Assembly (NCBI GenBank): GCA_023213395.1
Contig: CM041465.1
Coordinates: 246,829,741-246,893,740, forward strand
DNA length: 64,000 nt
Direction of reading: 5' to 3'
Origin: Cycas panzhihuaensis
Taxonomy: Eukaryota > Cycadophyta
Both the position numbers and the translations under genes were made by a program. Shown here in pieces: positions 33,779-46,510 of the stretch (within the stretch, counting starts at the first letter, position 1; every line of letters starts with the position of its first letter). Below the pieces are notes generated by a model. It was not told the origin of the DNA and did not search any database. It was given only the letters and a program-made list of their open reading frames with translations.

Positions 33779-35951
33779 TCCTAGGTCCCTTGTATTTCCT
33801 TAAAGGATCTCCAATTCCTATCTTTGTCCTGACCCTCCCAGTAATCCTTGACCAATGAACCAAAGGTTCCCTCATAAACACCTTGCAGGTCACCGATAAG
33901 AGGTATGTCTTTCAATTTGTAGTTTCCACACCATTTATCCTCCCAAAACCTGATACTTTCCCTATTTTCTAGCTTCCATCTCATACCATTTATTAAAATA
34001 AGCCTTGCATGAATAAGACCTTTCGAGATTAAGGAACTAGAAATGTCCCCCACTTCGTCTTTCAAGAAGTGTTTGTCCCCCAAGTACTTTTTGGCAATGA
34101 TATTTCCCCATTGGGTGCCATCATCTTTCACTAGTCTCATCCCAATTTGGCCACCAAAGCCCTATTAGAAAACCCTAGTATTCTGATATTGAGCCCTCCT
34201 ACCCACCTGGGCCTACAAACCTTGTCCTAAAATACTAGATGGATTATGTCCTTGTCCTTTGTTCCAGACTAGAGGAATCTTTTTTGGATGCCTTCTAAGA
34301 TTGAAATGACCTTACATGGAATCCTAAAAATTGACATTATATAAATCAAAATACTCTGTAAAAAGGCCACCACCAGCTAAATTTTACCTAGTAGACTGAG
34401 GAGGGAACCTTTCCAACCAACCAACTTCCTTTGGATCTTATCCACAATAGGATTCTAGAGATCCTTGCTCATATTTCCCACAAAAAGAGGCATCCCAAGG
34501 TAAGTGGTTGGAAGAGGTCTGATGGGGATCTTGATCTCTGTATTGATCCTCCTCTAAAGTCTCTCAGGGGTGTTAATAAAGAAGATAGAGCTCTTCTCCA
34601 GGTTGATTCTTTAGTTTGTGGCCCTCTTATAAGCCTGGAGCCTTGTCTTAAATTCTCTAACTTCCCCTAGAGCTGCCTTACCTAAAAATATGTCATCATC
34701 AACAAACTGATGATGAATAATATTGTCGATGCTAGATGAGGGCTTTAGCCTAGACACCTATCCTTTCCTTTTGGCCTCCTCAACAACCCTCCCTAATATT
34801 TCTTCCATAATAATAAACAAGTAGGGAGATAAAGGATCCCCTTTCCTAAGTCCTCTAAAACCAGGGAAAAAGGGGGTTGAAGTACCATTTATCAGTACAG
34901 AGAAAGATGGATTGGATATGTAGCACCTCATCTAGTCCCTCCATCTAGAGAGGTGGACCTACCCTACTCCTGGATCCTCCTCTTTACCATATTAAGCTCC
35001 TAAAGAAGTTTGTCTTTGGCCTAAAAAATGTTTCCAAAGACTTCTTTATTCCAAACTTTAATCTATCTCTTAACCCAATTCAACTTTTTAGAGAACCTAA
35101 ACATATCATGCCCTACCACAAGGATACTCGACCATTCCTTAACCCGATCCTTAAGATCTGGGTGTCTCACCCACATAAGCAAACCGAAAGGGAGCCCCAT
35201 GGTGAATACCTAAAGTATTAAACTCTAGTATTAAAGGAGAATAATCAGAGACAACCTTCAAAAGTGCCTCTAACTTGATGTCTTCATGGAGACTCATCCA
35301 TTCATAGTTGGTCAACATACTATCTAACTTTATCTGGATGTGATTATCTCCAAATCTTCTATTTGACCAAGTATACCTAGCCCCTCTGAGTGGGATATCC
35401 AATAGACCTCCTCTCTGTAAGAAGTCCCCCAGGTATAACATACTCCTGGACTAACCCTCTTGACCCCCTTTCTTTTCTCCTAGATATAGAGTCGAGTTTA
35501 AATCCCTTGCAACTAATAAGGGGCCCTTCTAATCTTTGTGGACATCCACAATCCTATCCCACGAGTTCTTTCTTCCTTCCACCATCATAGGATTATAAAT
35601 ATTAGTGGCCAACCATTAGATATTTGTCCTCTTGCAGGTAAAGTAGATGGTCATGAAGTGATCTTCCTAGACTATGCCTAACCCCTGCCAAGTTCTTGGT
35701 TCCTAAAGGACAACCATACCACCCAAGCCAAGAGATCCCTCTTTGGCCATAATTTCACCATTCCTCCAAATCTTGTTTTTCACCTTTAACTCCTTTGCCT
35801 TCTCAAGTTTTATTTCCTGTAGTAAGATAATATTCCCTCCTATTCTAATTCTCAAATCCTTAACAATTCTCTTCTTAGAAGGGGCATTCAAGCTCCTAAC
35901 ATTATAGGATAATACCCTCATGGCCAAACCCCCCATTCCAACCCGAGAAGA

Positions 35952-37314
35952 TCATTTTTTACTCCTAAGAAATGGGCCTTTAATCACCCCTGCCTTTAGT
36001 GTATATTGATACCCTTGATTGATTTGGGAAGTTGTTTCCTTATCTTGAATTACTTTCTTGGACGGTCTTCTAACCCTTTTATCACTGCCCGGGTTAGGGG
36101 ATCTTCTCAGGATTGATGGTTCCTCTTGAACCCTTTTACCTTTTGTTGTCCACCTACGATTCCCACTAGGTGGCCTTCCTAGCTCCCCTCTCTTAGATAG
36201 GGCCTCCTCATCCCTATAATCCACTCCAACCTAGCTCTCTTCTCCCCTAGCTAATAGCCCTTGCTGCACTTCCCCCTGTTATGAGGGTTGCTCCTTTTTC
36301 TCACCTTCCTTTGAGAGAGAATCCTCCTCATCCCAGTTAATCTCCTTCATCTTCTCAGCTTGAGGAATCTCAACTACCTCAGATGGGGCCTCCTTAGCCC
36401 TCCTCTCTCCATCAAGGTGCTTCTCTTCCATAGCTACTAGCCCTTACTACCTTTCCTCCTGATCCCTAGGTCACTCCTTCTCCCCAGCTTCCTCTAGGAT
36501 GAGAATCTCCTCATGCCCATTTATCTCCTTCACCTTCTCACCCTAAGGAGTTGCATCTACCTTAGTCCCTAGGGTAGCACCCATGTTTACTTATGCACCT
36601 AGTTCCTCATCGGCTTTACTTGGGCCTCCCTACTCTCTAGCCCTAACCTTATTTGGTTCTCCTTGACACTTCAATGATAAATACCCCAAGCACCTGCATT
36701 TTGGACATCTGAAGCTATCCAACTCATAAACTAACTTTTGGTCAGTATCCCACCCTTCCATTTCAATGCTAACCTCTTCCAAAAGATCTTTGTCAAGTCT
36801 CACCAAAATATAAAACCTAGCATTTATTAGCTGAGATCTGTTCTTTGTAGCTAAATCTATTGCTAATATCAATCCTATTGCCCTAGCCACCCCTTTTACT
36901 ACTTGTAGGTTCTAAAACTACAATGGTAGCCCTGGCATCTGGAACCATATCGAGCTTTGTTTTACCGTTGGAACCAACGGGTCAAAATCTGGATGCTATT
37001 TTTCTAAGATAATTGCCTTCTTGCCAAGCATCCATGAAGATTTTAGAAGAATGGCGATCATATCCTCTTGATTTGCAAACCTAAAGAGGATGCATCCCTT
37101 AGGTATAACCATCACCTCCACCAGGTTCTTTGTTTTCCACTTATTCCCTGTCCATTTCCTAATAATGCCAAGCCCTGGTTTAGGCCCTAAGAACCTCCCA
37201 ACCAGCCCATTTTCCTAGTATTTCACCATTCTCTCAATTAGATCTTTTGGTATAGGGATTTTTATTTGATTATCTTGATAGATTAGGCTTATCATATATT
37301 CCATTGTATCACCA
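35952..37314 (-). pseudogene. LINE ORF1: DUF4283 and CCHC RNA-binding protein
   Basis: Nucleic-acid-binding ORF1 protein typical of plant L1 elements. The suggested start is ATG at 37312-37314; the true one may lie upstream. The DUF4283 domain spans about 36880-37240: GRFLGPKPGLGIIRKWTGNK, VMVIPKGCILFRFANQED, HPDFDPL and SSIWFQMPGLPL. An 86-codon open piece (36630-36890) ends in the zinc knuckle CPKCRCLGYLSLKC, whose His has become Tyr. A long Glu/Lys-rich, low-complexity tail follows (36230-36600), then a basic stretch (35952-36224, 90 codons) with RRWTTKGKR and RVRRPSKK. Its stop lies 15 bases before the ORF2 start. Stops and the lost knuckle His show decay. Confidence 0.85.
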
Positions 37315-37400
37315 TTTCTTAATGCATCAAGGTATGTCCTTCACAGAGGAGAGGACTAGGTTTGGTTTATATGGATTGATTGCTCCATTAACTTAAATAA

Positions 37401-38543
37401 AATCAAATCAAAGCATAGTAAAAAACACTTAAACTGGGACTCACCTGGCACTCATAGATCATAATTAATTCTTTAAAGTTCCCTCCCTAAGGGCTTCTGT
37501 TTAATACTGCTACCCAAGATTTTCTCCATAAGCCATCTTCTTGGATTTGGTTGCCTATCGCCATTAACTGATCAGAACCTTATTCGGCTGCCTCATTATG
37601 GCTCATCTAGGGTACTTTCCATGTCTTCACTATTTGTAGGTCTCCAAGATAATGCTACTAATAAGAAGAAAATTTTGGGTGACTCCCTTTACCCATACTA
37701 GCTAGACTATCCTTCCTACATATAGGGAGATGACATCTCAACCATCTGGGGCCTTGCCCCTCCTTGATCCTCCGGTCCACCCCCAGGACATAGGCTCCAC
37801 GAGGAACCCTAGCTATTTTTGCCACCATCACAATCCTAACTAGTCTATTTCCTTCAACATTCATCTCTGTTCGAAGAAGTCTTATCTCATCTACACATAA
37901 ATCATTAAAAATATAAATTTACATTGATTCAACAACCATATCTATTACCAACTAAGTCCATCTTTAGTTTTTCTAGCTCTAAAGTGTTTTACACTTTCAC
38001 CCAAATGAAACAAGTGGTCACATGACTATATTAGGTCTTCATTTAATACCTTTTTTAATGACTAAAAGTTCATAAAAAATTTCTTTATGGTTCAAGTACT
38101 AAAGGGCTCTTTATCCCTTTTGACCTCCTTATACTTTTTGAAGTATAACTTAGTCATTAAAAGTCAAAATTGAATGTTGTTTAAATCATTGAGTTCATAT
38201 CTTAATCCTCTATTGAGTGAATGATCTTTCAAGACTTTTTGAAGTCATTTGATATAATGTTTTCATAGTCAAAGTTGATGTTAGTTTGTAGGCTTCCTAC
38301 GAGATGGCCCTTGAATAAATCTAACGAAATCTCACCTTGTAATTATTATTAATATAAAAATATTGCTTTGAAGGAGGCTAAGTCCCAATTGGGATACTTG
38401 TGCATGTCTTGAAATTGAAGAGGGATAAGTTTCACTTATGTTTTTTAAGTGCCTTGATTATCTTATTCAAGTACATTTTAGTATTTTTATTCAAGTACTT
38501 TACTTTTTTAATAAGTTTATTTTAAGATAATTTTTTCTTTATT
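37401..38543. other. LINE 5' flank and copia-C leader; no gene
   Basis: 37401-37900 is fairly GC-rich and may be the LINE 5' untranslated region (a 68-codon minus-strand open stretch at 37658-37864 has no known resemblance). 37900-38543 is AT-rich and precedes the copia-C gag; it may hold that element's leader or LTR, but no tRNA-Met primer site is visible. Confidence 0.4.
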
Positions 38544-39392
38544 ATGGCCTCAAGCATAAGTAATGTAATGCTACCAAAATTTGATGGTACTAATTTTTTG
38601 AATTAGAATCAAAGAATGAAACATATTTTTATGTCAAAGGATATATGGGACTTGATTAAAATAGGTTATAGAGCACTTGATGTTAATGTTACTGAAGACC
38701 AAAAGAAGACCTATAAGGAGAATGAAAAGTAAGACAATGAAGCTTTAAAATTTAACTTTTGTACATTGGAGGATCACATTTTTCTAAGAGTTAGTGAAGC
38801 ATTTATATTAAAGGAGGCATAAGATGCATTAAAGACCATCTATGAAGGAGCTACTATATTAAAACTTCAAACATTAAGACATAAATTTGAGAACTCTAGG
38901 ATGAATAATAATGAAAGAGTCAATGACTTTATAACAAAAATACAAGACCATGTTTGGTGACAATACCACTCAAGCTATAGTTGACAAAGGGAATGTTTCT
39001 ATATAAATAGACTTTGAAGAAACAAGATATATTAATGATGTGCTTCATGTCCCAACACTTAAGAAAAAATTGTTATTAGTAGGATAAATGATAGAGAAAA
39101 ATACAAGGTAATATTTGATAATGGGGAGTGTAACATTAAGGATAAGCTAAAAAATAAACTAATAGTTACTAAGAGACAAATAACTAGTGATAGATTATTC
39201 AAACTAGTCATTCCCCCAACTAATTATTATGCTTTAAAGGCATTAACTAATGTGGATAGTGAAATATGGTACAAAAGACTTAGCTATATAAACTATAACA
39301 ATTTGGCCTTAATGAAGAAGATGGAAATAGTGATGGGACTACCTAATATTGAACATAGCAAGGAAGTGTGTGAATGATATATACTTAGTAAA
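38544..39392 (+). pseudogene. Copia-C gag and protease remnant (5' part)
   Basis: Starts at ATG 38544 (MASSISNVMLPKFDGTNF), the usual start of a Ty1-copia Gag, with Trp changed to TAG soon after. Gag runs to about 38955 (KTIYEGATI, LQTLRHKFENSRMN, VNDFITKIQDHV). It then jumps into sequence found after the protease active site (FGDNTTQAIVDKGNVSI, INDVLHVPTLKKKLL). The CCHC knuckle and the catalytic DTGA/DSGA are therefore deleted. Pre-integrase sequence runs to 39392, where copia-B is inserted. The same element resumes at 44548. Confidence 0.85.
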
Positions 39393-39598
39393 TATTAGGA
39401 TATGATATTTTATCTAGGTCTTTAGATAAAGTTCTATGTATATATGTATTATAGTTGAAGGACATATGTCATGATGTAATGCTTCGATTACAAGTTAGTT
39501 CAAGGGGAGTTACAAATCCTAAATGTATTTAATCCCTGGTACTCTTAATAATATTCACTCAAGTATTATTCATCTGCCATTCTAGTATTTATCCATCA
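39393..39598 (+). repeat. Copia-B 5' LTR
   Basis: Begins TATTAGGATATG (the 3' copy begins TGTTAGGATGTA; the terminal G has mutated) and ends TTTATCCATCA, next to the primer-binding site. Confidence 0.93.
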
Positions 39599-39610
39599 TG
39601 GTATCAGAGC
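39599..39610 (+). other. Copia-B primer-binding site (tRNA-Met-i)
   Basis: TGGTATCAGAGC directly after the LTR. It is complementary to the 3' end of initiator tRNA-Met, the usual primer of plant Ty1-copia elements. Confidence 0.92.
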
Positions 39611-40310
39611 AGGTTATTCTGCCCTATTGAGAGAAGATTGTTGCTAAAGCCTACAAGAGGAAGGCATCTAGATAGGCATAAGAGATTGAGTTTATCTAAG
39701 AAAGAAGAAGACAACTCAAGGAAAGGTCCTGAAGAAAGGAGATTTGAAATAAAAAGATCTGAGAAGCATCAATAGAAGTCGTACAGGGTTAGTGTATAGA
39801 ATCGTATGGTCGTACATATGAGAAAATTCAAGGTTCTTAAAGTGAAGCAAAACTTGACTAGAATCAAGATCTTGTCATTCTTAGCAAGTTTGTCTTCAGA
39901 GTCAAACTCATTAGAGGCCATTTTTGGGTTATTTTACTCTATTTTAATAGTGCACATGTTTGAGGAAGAAGGTACTAAAAAATCTCAAATTTTTTTAAAA
40001 ATTTCCACTTAAAATCCATCTTAAATCTTTTGTATTTAATGTTTAACCAAATTCAAGTGGATTTTATTAGATTTAAGTAGATAAATCTTCTGTTTAAAGT
40101 AATTTTGTGTAAGAAACCCTAATTGCTTCTCTTATTTTCAAGCCAATTTTCTCCCTAATTTGAGATTATTTTAGAAAATTAATTACATATTCACAATCAT
40201 CTTACCGAGATCTATCATTTGAGGTACATTTCAATTTTGATCATATAGTTCAAAAACTATATGAAATTCTATATAATTGTATAGATTAGGATTCTTATTC
40301 TTTGTCCATC

Positions 40311-43300
40311 ATGGCCTCCTCGATTCTTACCCTATCTAAAAGTGATAAACTCACTAACATCAAGTATCACATTTAGAAAATAAAAATAGAGACCCTCCTG
40401 AGAGCTAAAAATGCTTAAAGGATTATGATAGGAGCTTAAGCCAAACCAAAGACTGCTGGGACTAATTTAACTAGTTAGGAAGAATGGGATAGTGTAGGGG
40501 TTATAATATTAAAACTTTCAATATCAGATCCTCTTCTCATATATGTTGAGAATTTGTTTTCCACTACGAACATTTGGAAATGTCTTGAGAACTTGTATGG
40601 GTAGAAAAATAAGGCCAATATAGTAGCTTTAAAAGAAGAATTATTTAAACTCCACATGGAGTCTAAAATTATCACTGAATTTATGCATAAAGTAATTTTA
40701 CTAAGCAATGATCTTTCTAGTGTTGGTGCTTCAATTACTGATCAAGAGTTAGTGGAAATGGTAGCTAGAAAATTGCCCAAATCATTTGATATAATAATAA
40801 ATACCATCATCAATACTGATTAGATAGCAATAATGACATTGGATACACTAATAAGATTACTTCTAAGATAGGAGCAAAGGAATAAAAGATATAAGGATGT
40901 AAGAGAACTTGAGGATGTATTTGCCTTTATACTAAACTTGGGATTCATGGGCCAAAGCAGAGGAAGAGGGAGAACTCCAGAAGTTTGTGCTCTATCATGA
41001 GGTTATTGGTAAAACGCAAGAGGATGAGAACACAGTACAACTCTAAGAATTTATTATAACCATGGTAAGACTGGTCATTTTGTAAGTTCATGTAGTGCTT
41101 TTGACGTGTGCTATCATTGTGTCCAACTAGGACATTTCCCTTACCAATGCCCAGTCAAGAGAGCAAACATTCAGAGTGAGAAGCACCCAATGGGAAACTA
41201 CAATAAATAACATATTGATGATGATGATGATGAGGAGATAGTTTTCTTCATCACACTTGCAGCAAGCCTCTAGGATAAAGACATGTGGTACATCAACTCA
41301 GGAGCATCGTGCCACATGATCAACTGAGAAGAATGGTTTGAAATCCTATGTCCATACTCTTTAGATAGATCAATGGAATTAGGGGATAAATATCCCCTTG
41401 AAATAAAAGAAGTAGGAACCATAACTATCAAAATATAAGACTGTTAAAAAAATTAGAAAGATACTCTTAGTTTTGGGTCTGAAAATGAACCTATTGTCTA
41501 TATCCCAACTTAGAAAAAAAGGGTTACGTATTGTTTTTGATGAAAAAGGATTTTTTTATATCCTTGATATGAAAAATAATAACATGTAATTGTAAAAGGA
41601 GCTTAAAGTAATGACCTATATAGGCTACTTTCACATCCTATTTTTCTTGATGTAAAAGCATGTACTACACCTAGTCATAATGATAAAATATAGCATTTGA
41701 AGTATGGTCATCTTCCCATAAATAAATTTAAAAATATGGAAAAGGAAGGTCTAGTAAGTGGTCTACCCTTAATCACATCCAATAATTTTGTATGTAAAAG
41801 CTATCAATTAGGAAAACAACACAAGTTGCCCTTCTAAGAAAGTAAGTGGTAAGCCTAGAAAAAATTAGAACTAGTTCATACTAACTTATGTGGCCCATTC
41901 ACTCCATATTCCATCAATAGATATAGATACTTCTCACATTCATAGATGATTTAACTAGACAAATTTAGGTCTACTTCTTGTATAATAAATTAGAAATCTA
42001 TGATGTATTTAAACAATTTAGAACTGAAATTAAGCTAGAGAGAGAGTCAAGAATCAAGCGTATAAGATCCGATGGTAGTGGCAAGTATATCTCCAAAGAT
42101 TTTTTGGAATATTGTAAGGCCAATAGAATATAGAGGTAATTCACAACACCCTACACACCCCAATCTAATGGGTTCGCAAAAAGGAAAAACATAGTCATCA
42201 TATAAATGGCTCATAATATAATGCATGAGAAAAATATTCCAAAAATATATTAGGTTAAAGCATTAAACATGGCTTATTACTTACTGAATAGAAGCCCAAC
42301 TAAGGCAGTGGACCATCTTACCCCTAAAGAAGCATGGACAGGAAGAAAGCCAAATGTAAGTCATCTGAAAGTATTTGGTAGTCAAGTATTTATTCACATA
42401 CTAGACAAAAAAATGATAAATCTTGATTCAAAAAGTTTGGAATGCATCATGGTTGACTATAGCAAACTCCAAAGCCTACACATGCATAGATCTAAAGACA
42501 AACAAAATATATATAAGTTGGGATGTCATCTTTAATAAAGAAGACAAATAAGAGGATATAAACTAGATCTAAGTAATAGAATAAGCACCTCAAGTAACTT
42601 CTCCAGACACTCTTGCAAAAGAAGAATTTAGCATAACTTCAGAGGATATCTCAGAAGAATTTATTTCAACTTAAGCCTCTCATAAAGATTCCACTCTAGA
42701 AGACAGATTCTGAATAATCAAGGATAGATGAAACTAAAAAGGAAAAAAAGGTTCCCAAACGGTACCTTAAAACCATTAAGGAAAGAAAATGGGAGATACT
42801 TCCTTGTAGAACAAGGAGTAAAAAGCATAGAGCCTTATTCAATGAAGTAGAGCCATAATTATATACTGAGGCAAAAGAGCACATTAAATAGAGAAAAGCC
42901 ATGGATGCTGAGCTAGACTCCATAATAAAAAACAAGACTTGGGAACTACTTGAACTATCACCTAAGAATTATAAATGGATCTACAAAATCAAGGAAGAAG
43001 CCAATGGGAAGATAGAAAAGTATAAAGCCAGTCTAGTTGCAAAAGGCTACACATAAATAACATGAGTGAATCATGAATAAACTTTCTCAGTTATGGCTAA
43101 ACTAAATATAGTGAGAATAGTAATAGCTCTCGCATCACAAAAGAAATGGAAGATATACCAACTGGATGCCAAAAATACCTTTTTGAATGGTGAAATAAAA
43201 GAAGAAATCTACATGTCACAACCTGAGGGTTATATCAAATAGGGACAAGAGCACTTAATCTGTAAATTGAAAAAGGCGCTATATAGTCTAAAATAGGCTC

Positions 43301-44325
43301 CTCATGCCTGGTATATAAAATTGGATAACCATCTTTGCAAGAATGGTTTTCACAAGAGCAACTCAGACTCAAGGCTGTATGTAAAAAATATAAATAGTAA
43401 AATCACTATAATAGTGGCATATATTGATGGCATGATCCTCACTAGTGATGATGAGGAATCAATACCTGAAATAAAGAGCTAACTAGAGAGCAAGTTTGAG
43501 ATGACTAATCTAGGACCTCTCAACTACTATTTAGGAATCCAAGTTGATCAACATAGCAATTCAATCACCTTATGTCAAAGTAAATACATTAAAGATTTGC
43601 TAATTAAGTTCCATATGGACAAATACCAGCCATGTTCCACTCTCATGGAAGTAAACTGTAACTTAGTTCTAGATGAGAAAGAACCTTATGTTGATGTCAC
43701 TTTGTATAGATAACTCATTAGCAGTCTCATATATCTCATAACAACCAAGCTTGATAGTTCATGTGTTGTGGGTCTAATATCAAGATATATATATGAGCCT
43801 AGAACAAAGCATTAGAATGCTACAAAGAATATTTTGAGATATCTAAAAGGAACAACACAACTAAAATTGATATTTTCAAAAGGGAAATCTCCTCAATTGA
43901 TAGGTTTATGTGATTCAGATTGGGCAAGTAATAAGGAACAAAGGAAATTAACCAGTAGGTATTGTTTCTTTCTAGGCTCAATACCATTCTCTTGGAGTAG
44001 CAAAAAATAAATAACTGTAGCACTATCATCTATAAAGATAAAGTACAAATTAACAGTCAGTGTAACTTCTAAAGCAATATGGCTAAGACAACTCCTGAAT
44101 GACCTGAAGGAACCTCAAAGGGGAGTAACAACACTCCATTATGAAAATTAGAGTAGGACCAAGCACATTGAAGTACACCATCATTTTATTCAAGAAAAGG
44201 TCTAAAATAAGGAGATAAATTGTGTTTACTATCCAATAGGTGATCAAGTGGCTGATATATTGACAAAGCCACTAGGAAAATATAAATTCAAAATTCTTAG
44301 AGACAAAATAAGGTTAAAAGGATAA
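40311..44325 (+). pseudogene. Copia-B gag-pol polyprotein, decayed
   Basis: Starts ATG 40311 (MASSILTLSKSDKLTNIKYH), about 700 bp after the primer site. Gag: TTNIWKCLENLYG, KLPKSFDIIINTI. Two knuckles lie at about 41040-41155, the first degenerate and the second CYHCVQLGHFPYQC. Protease: WYINSGASCHM (about 41285), where the catalytic Asp is Asn. Integrase: LVHTNLCGPF (about 41873), SDGSGKYIS, TPYTPQSNGFAKRKN, then an 88-codon open piece with LNRSPTKAVDHLTPKEAWTG (42269-42535). RT: KWIYKIKEEANGKIEKYKA, YQLDAKNTFLNGEI, then AYIDGMIL where YVDD is required (about 43420). RNase H: CDSDWASNKEQRK, TKHIEVHHHF, ending ADILTKPLGKYKF. The stop is at 44323-44325. Many Gln/Trp-to-stop changes. It is full length but inactive. 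Confidence 0.92.
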
Positions 44326-44340
44326 AACATTAAGAGAGGG

Positions 44341-44547
44341 TGTTAGGATGTAATGTTTTATCTAGTGTCTTTAGATAAAGTTCTATGTATATATGTATTG
44401 TAGTTAAAGGACACGTGTCATGATGTAATGTTTTGGTTACAAGTTAGTTTAATAGGAGTTACAAACCCTAAATGTATTTAATCCCTAGTGTTGTCAATAA
44501 TATTCACTCAAGCATTATTCATCTGCCATTCTAGTATTTATCCATCA
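44341..44547 (+). repeat. Copia-B 3' LTR
   Basis: Begins TGTTAGGATGTAATG right after the purine tract and ends TTTATCCATCA. GTAAT follows and is also the next codons of the copia-C frame. Confidence 0.93.
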
Positions 44548-46510
44548 GTAATCAACAAAGGGAAGGATTCTCTAATGAAAGTTATAAGGCCAATGGGCCT
44601 CTTCAATTAGTATACGCAAATTTATGTAGTCCAATAGATGTGGCTTCACTTAGAGGAGCCAAGTATTTTACGACATTCATTAATGATTTTACAAAGATGA
44701 CTTAGGTTTATTTTCTCAAGTTTAAGTCAAATACACTTCAATGCTTCATTGACTTTATAAGTATGGATGAAAGGTAGAGTGGACTTTAAATTTTATCTCT
44801 AAGATCAAATAATGGAGGAGAATTTATTTCTAATAAATTCAAAGATTATTACAGATATTTTGGGATAAGAAAATAGTTTACAAATGCCTACACACCTCAT
44901 CAAAATAGGGTTACAGAAAGAAAGAACAAGATAATTATTAAAATAGTAAGAAGTATACTTAAGGACAAGCATCTTGGTAATGAATATTAGGTAGAAGTTA
45001 TACATGTATCTATTTATTTGTTAAACAAGTGTACCATCAAAGTAGTGAGATGGGTTACACATGAAGAAGCTTAGACTAGTTACAAGCCAAGCATTAAAAA
45101 TTTAATAGTTTTTAGGTACAAAGCTTATGCACGTCTTAGAATAATAGAGGATTAAATTGAATGATAAAAGTATCAAATATATATTCATAGGGTATAGTAA
45201 CTCATTAAGGTTTTATAGATTGCATGATCTAAAAGGGAAAAGGATTATCATGAGTAGGGATGTCATCTTCAAGAAAGATGAATTTTATCAAAAGGAAGTT
45301 ATTAAAAAGGACAAAGGCAAAAATATTATGGTTGAAATAGACTCTAAATTAAATGGTATAAATGTACTTAGTACAAATGAAGCATGACCTTCTACTTTAA
45401 GTCAAAGGGTCTCAAAATGGATATAAAGGACTTATAACCCTCAAAATATTTTAGTACTAACTTTAAGAGAAGAACAACAAGATCTCAAAAAGTAAGTTTT
45501 GTATTTATAACTCAAGTTATGGAGTGTAATGAGTTGTAAAACTTTGATAAGGCAATAAGTCAAGATGAATGCAAGAATGCAATGAAAGAAGAGTTCAATG
45601 CCTTAGAGAAAAGTGACATATGGGAGTTAATAGATTTTCCACCTAAAAAAATGCTATTGGGATAAAATAGATCTATAAGATGAAGTGTAAATTAGATGGG
45701 CCTATTGATAAATACAAGGCAAAGTTAGTTACAACGAGATATACTTAAATTGAGGGTATAGATTATAATGAAACATTTACACTTATTGTAAGGCTAGAAA
45801 TAGTTAGATTAATCATGGCCTTAGCTACACAACAAGGTTGGATAATCCATCAAATAGATGTAAAAAGTGCCTTCTTGAATGGATACATAGATAAAAAAAT
45901 CTATATCTAATAACCTAAGGGTTTTAAAGTAAGAGCCAAAGAAGACAAGGTCTATAAACTCAAAAAGGCCTTATATGGACTCAAACAAGCACCTGAAGCA
46001 TGGTACTCTAGGATTGATAAATATTTCAAGGATATATGACTCCTAAGAAGCTAATCAGATCACAATTTATATATAAAATTAAAAGAAAGTTTAATATTAA
46101 TTATGGGCTTATATATGGATGACCTAATATATATTGATAATTGTGATTATTTATCCCAAAAGTTTAAGAAAGATATATGCAAAGAATTTGAGATGATAGA
46201 CTAGGGATTTATGTATTATTTCTTAAACATTAAAGTATGATAGGACGAAAAATAGATATTTGTATCTCAAAGGAAATACACGTTGTGTTACATAACTCAT
46301 CTCGCTAAGTTATGTAAAACACTATTATATGGACAGATATTAGGAGGTTAAGAGATAAGGTTAATTATGGAACTTCATGCATGAGCTGATAAGCTAACCA
46401 ATGGTATACAAAGCTATTATGCTGTCTAATAGAATATAAGGCTGCTTAGGCCACCAATAGGATTGCATGTGAATGATTCTTTTTATCTATATAGGGGTCA
46501 TAGATTGTAA
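44548..46510 (+). pseudogene. Copia-C integrase-RT-RNase H (3' part)
   Basis: Resumes the copia-C frame after copia-B: NQQREGFSNES, GPLQLVYANLC, AKYFTTFINDFTKM and VYFLKFKSN (44550-44750), then RSNNGGEFIS with the second catalytic Asp as Asn, and a 76-codon open tail (45157-45387) with GYSNSLRFYRLHD and IIMSRDVIF. RT (about 45560-46330): [33 protein letters not shown]-like sequence at about 45955, and MDDLIYI (about 46115). Frameshifts are frequent. RNase H is reduced to scraps (46380-46510). No 3' LTR is recognised. With 38544-39392 this is one element split by copia-B. Confidence 0.87.

Larger units (their letters stand above)
32150..35936 (-). pseudogene. LINE ORF2: endonuclease-RT-zf-RVT-RNase H
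   Basis: ORF2 starts at ATG 35936, 15 bases after the ORF1 stop. The endonuclease opens with VLSYNVRSLNAPSKKR and ILLQEIKLE (35703-35936) and ends with LDIPLRGARYTWSN, KLDSML and a VSDYSPLI block where SDHCPI is usual (35151-35441). RT (about 34200-35100) has lost its N-terminal palm: the sequence jumps near 34950 to MRCYISNPSFSVLING, GLRKGDPLSPYLF and FVDDD, the catalytic box. Then come TYLGMPLF and LVGWKG. A 119-codon open stretch (33781-34140) holds the post-RT region with MRWKLENRESIRFWEDKWCG. zf-RVT follows (about 33440-33610, CVLCKRNEESLDH). RNase H (about 32650-33030) begins NFDGVSKGNPGGAG and includes EGDSLN and REGNVVADWLAN. The enzyme would nick and copy RNA at the target. Stops and the RT deletion make it dead. 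Confidence 0.88.
32065..37400 (-). mobile_element. L1-type LINE with RNase H domain, decayed
   Basis: Minus-strand non-LTR retrotransposon. ORF1 (37314-35952) carries DUF4283 and a CCHC knuckle. ORF2 (35936 to about 32150) carries an endonuclease, a partly deleted RT, a zf-RVT zinc motif and an RNase H domain with a duplicated C-terminal half. The 3' end abuts the (AT)n tract at 31962-32064. The 5' boundary is uncertain, somewhere between 37314 and about 37900. No target-site duplication was identified. Confidence 0.88.
39393..44547 (+). mobile_element. Copia-B: complete Ty1-copia element
   Basis: A 5,155-bp element with LTRs at 39393-39598 (206 bp) and 44341-44547 (207 bp), a perfect primer-binding site TGGTATCAGAGC at 39599-39610, one gag-pol frame (40311-44325) and a purine tract TTAAGAGAGGG just before the 3' LTR. 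It sits inside copia-C, whose integrase frame resumes at 44548. Flanks are GTAAA on the left and GTAAT on the right, a 5-bp duplication with one change. By hand I count about 20 differences between the LTRs, mostly transitions, so it is old. Confidence 0.93.

Noticed and set aside
35028-35590. Plus-strand ORFs of 61 and 66 codons
   Set aside because: Antisense shadows of the LINE ORF2 endonuclease and RT region.
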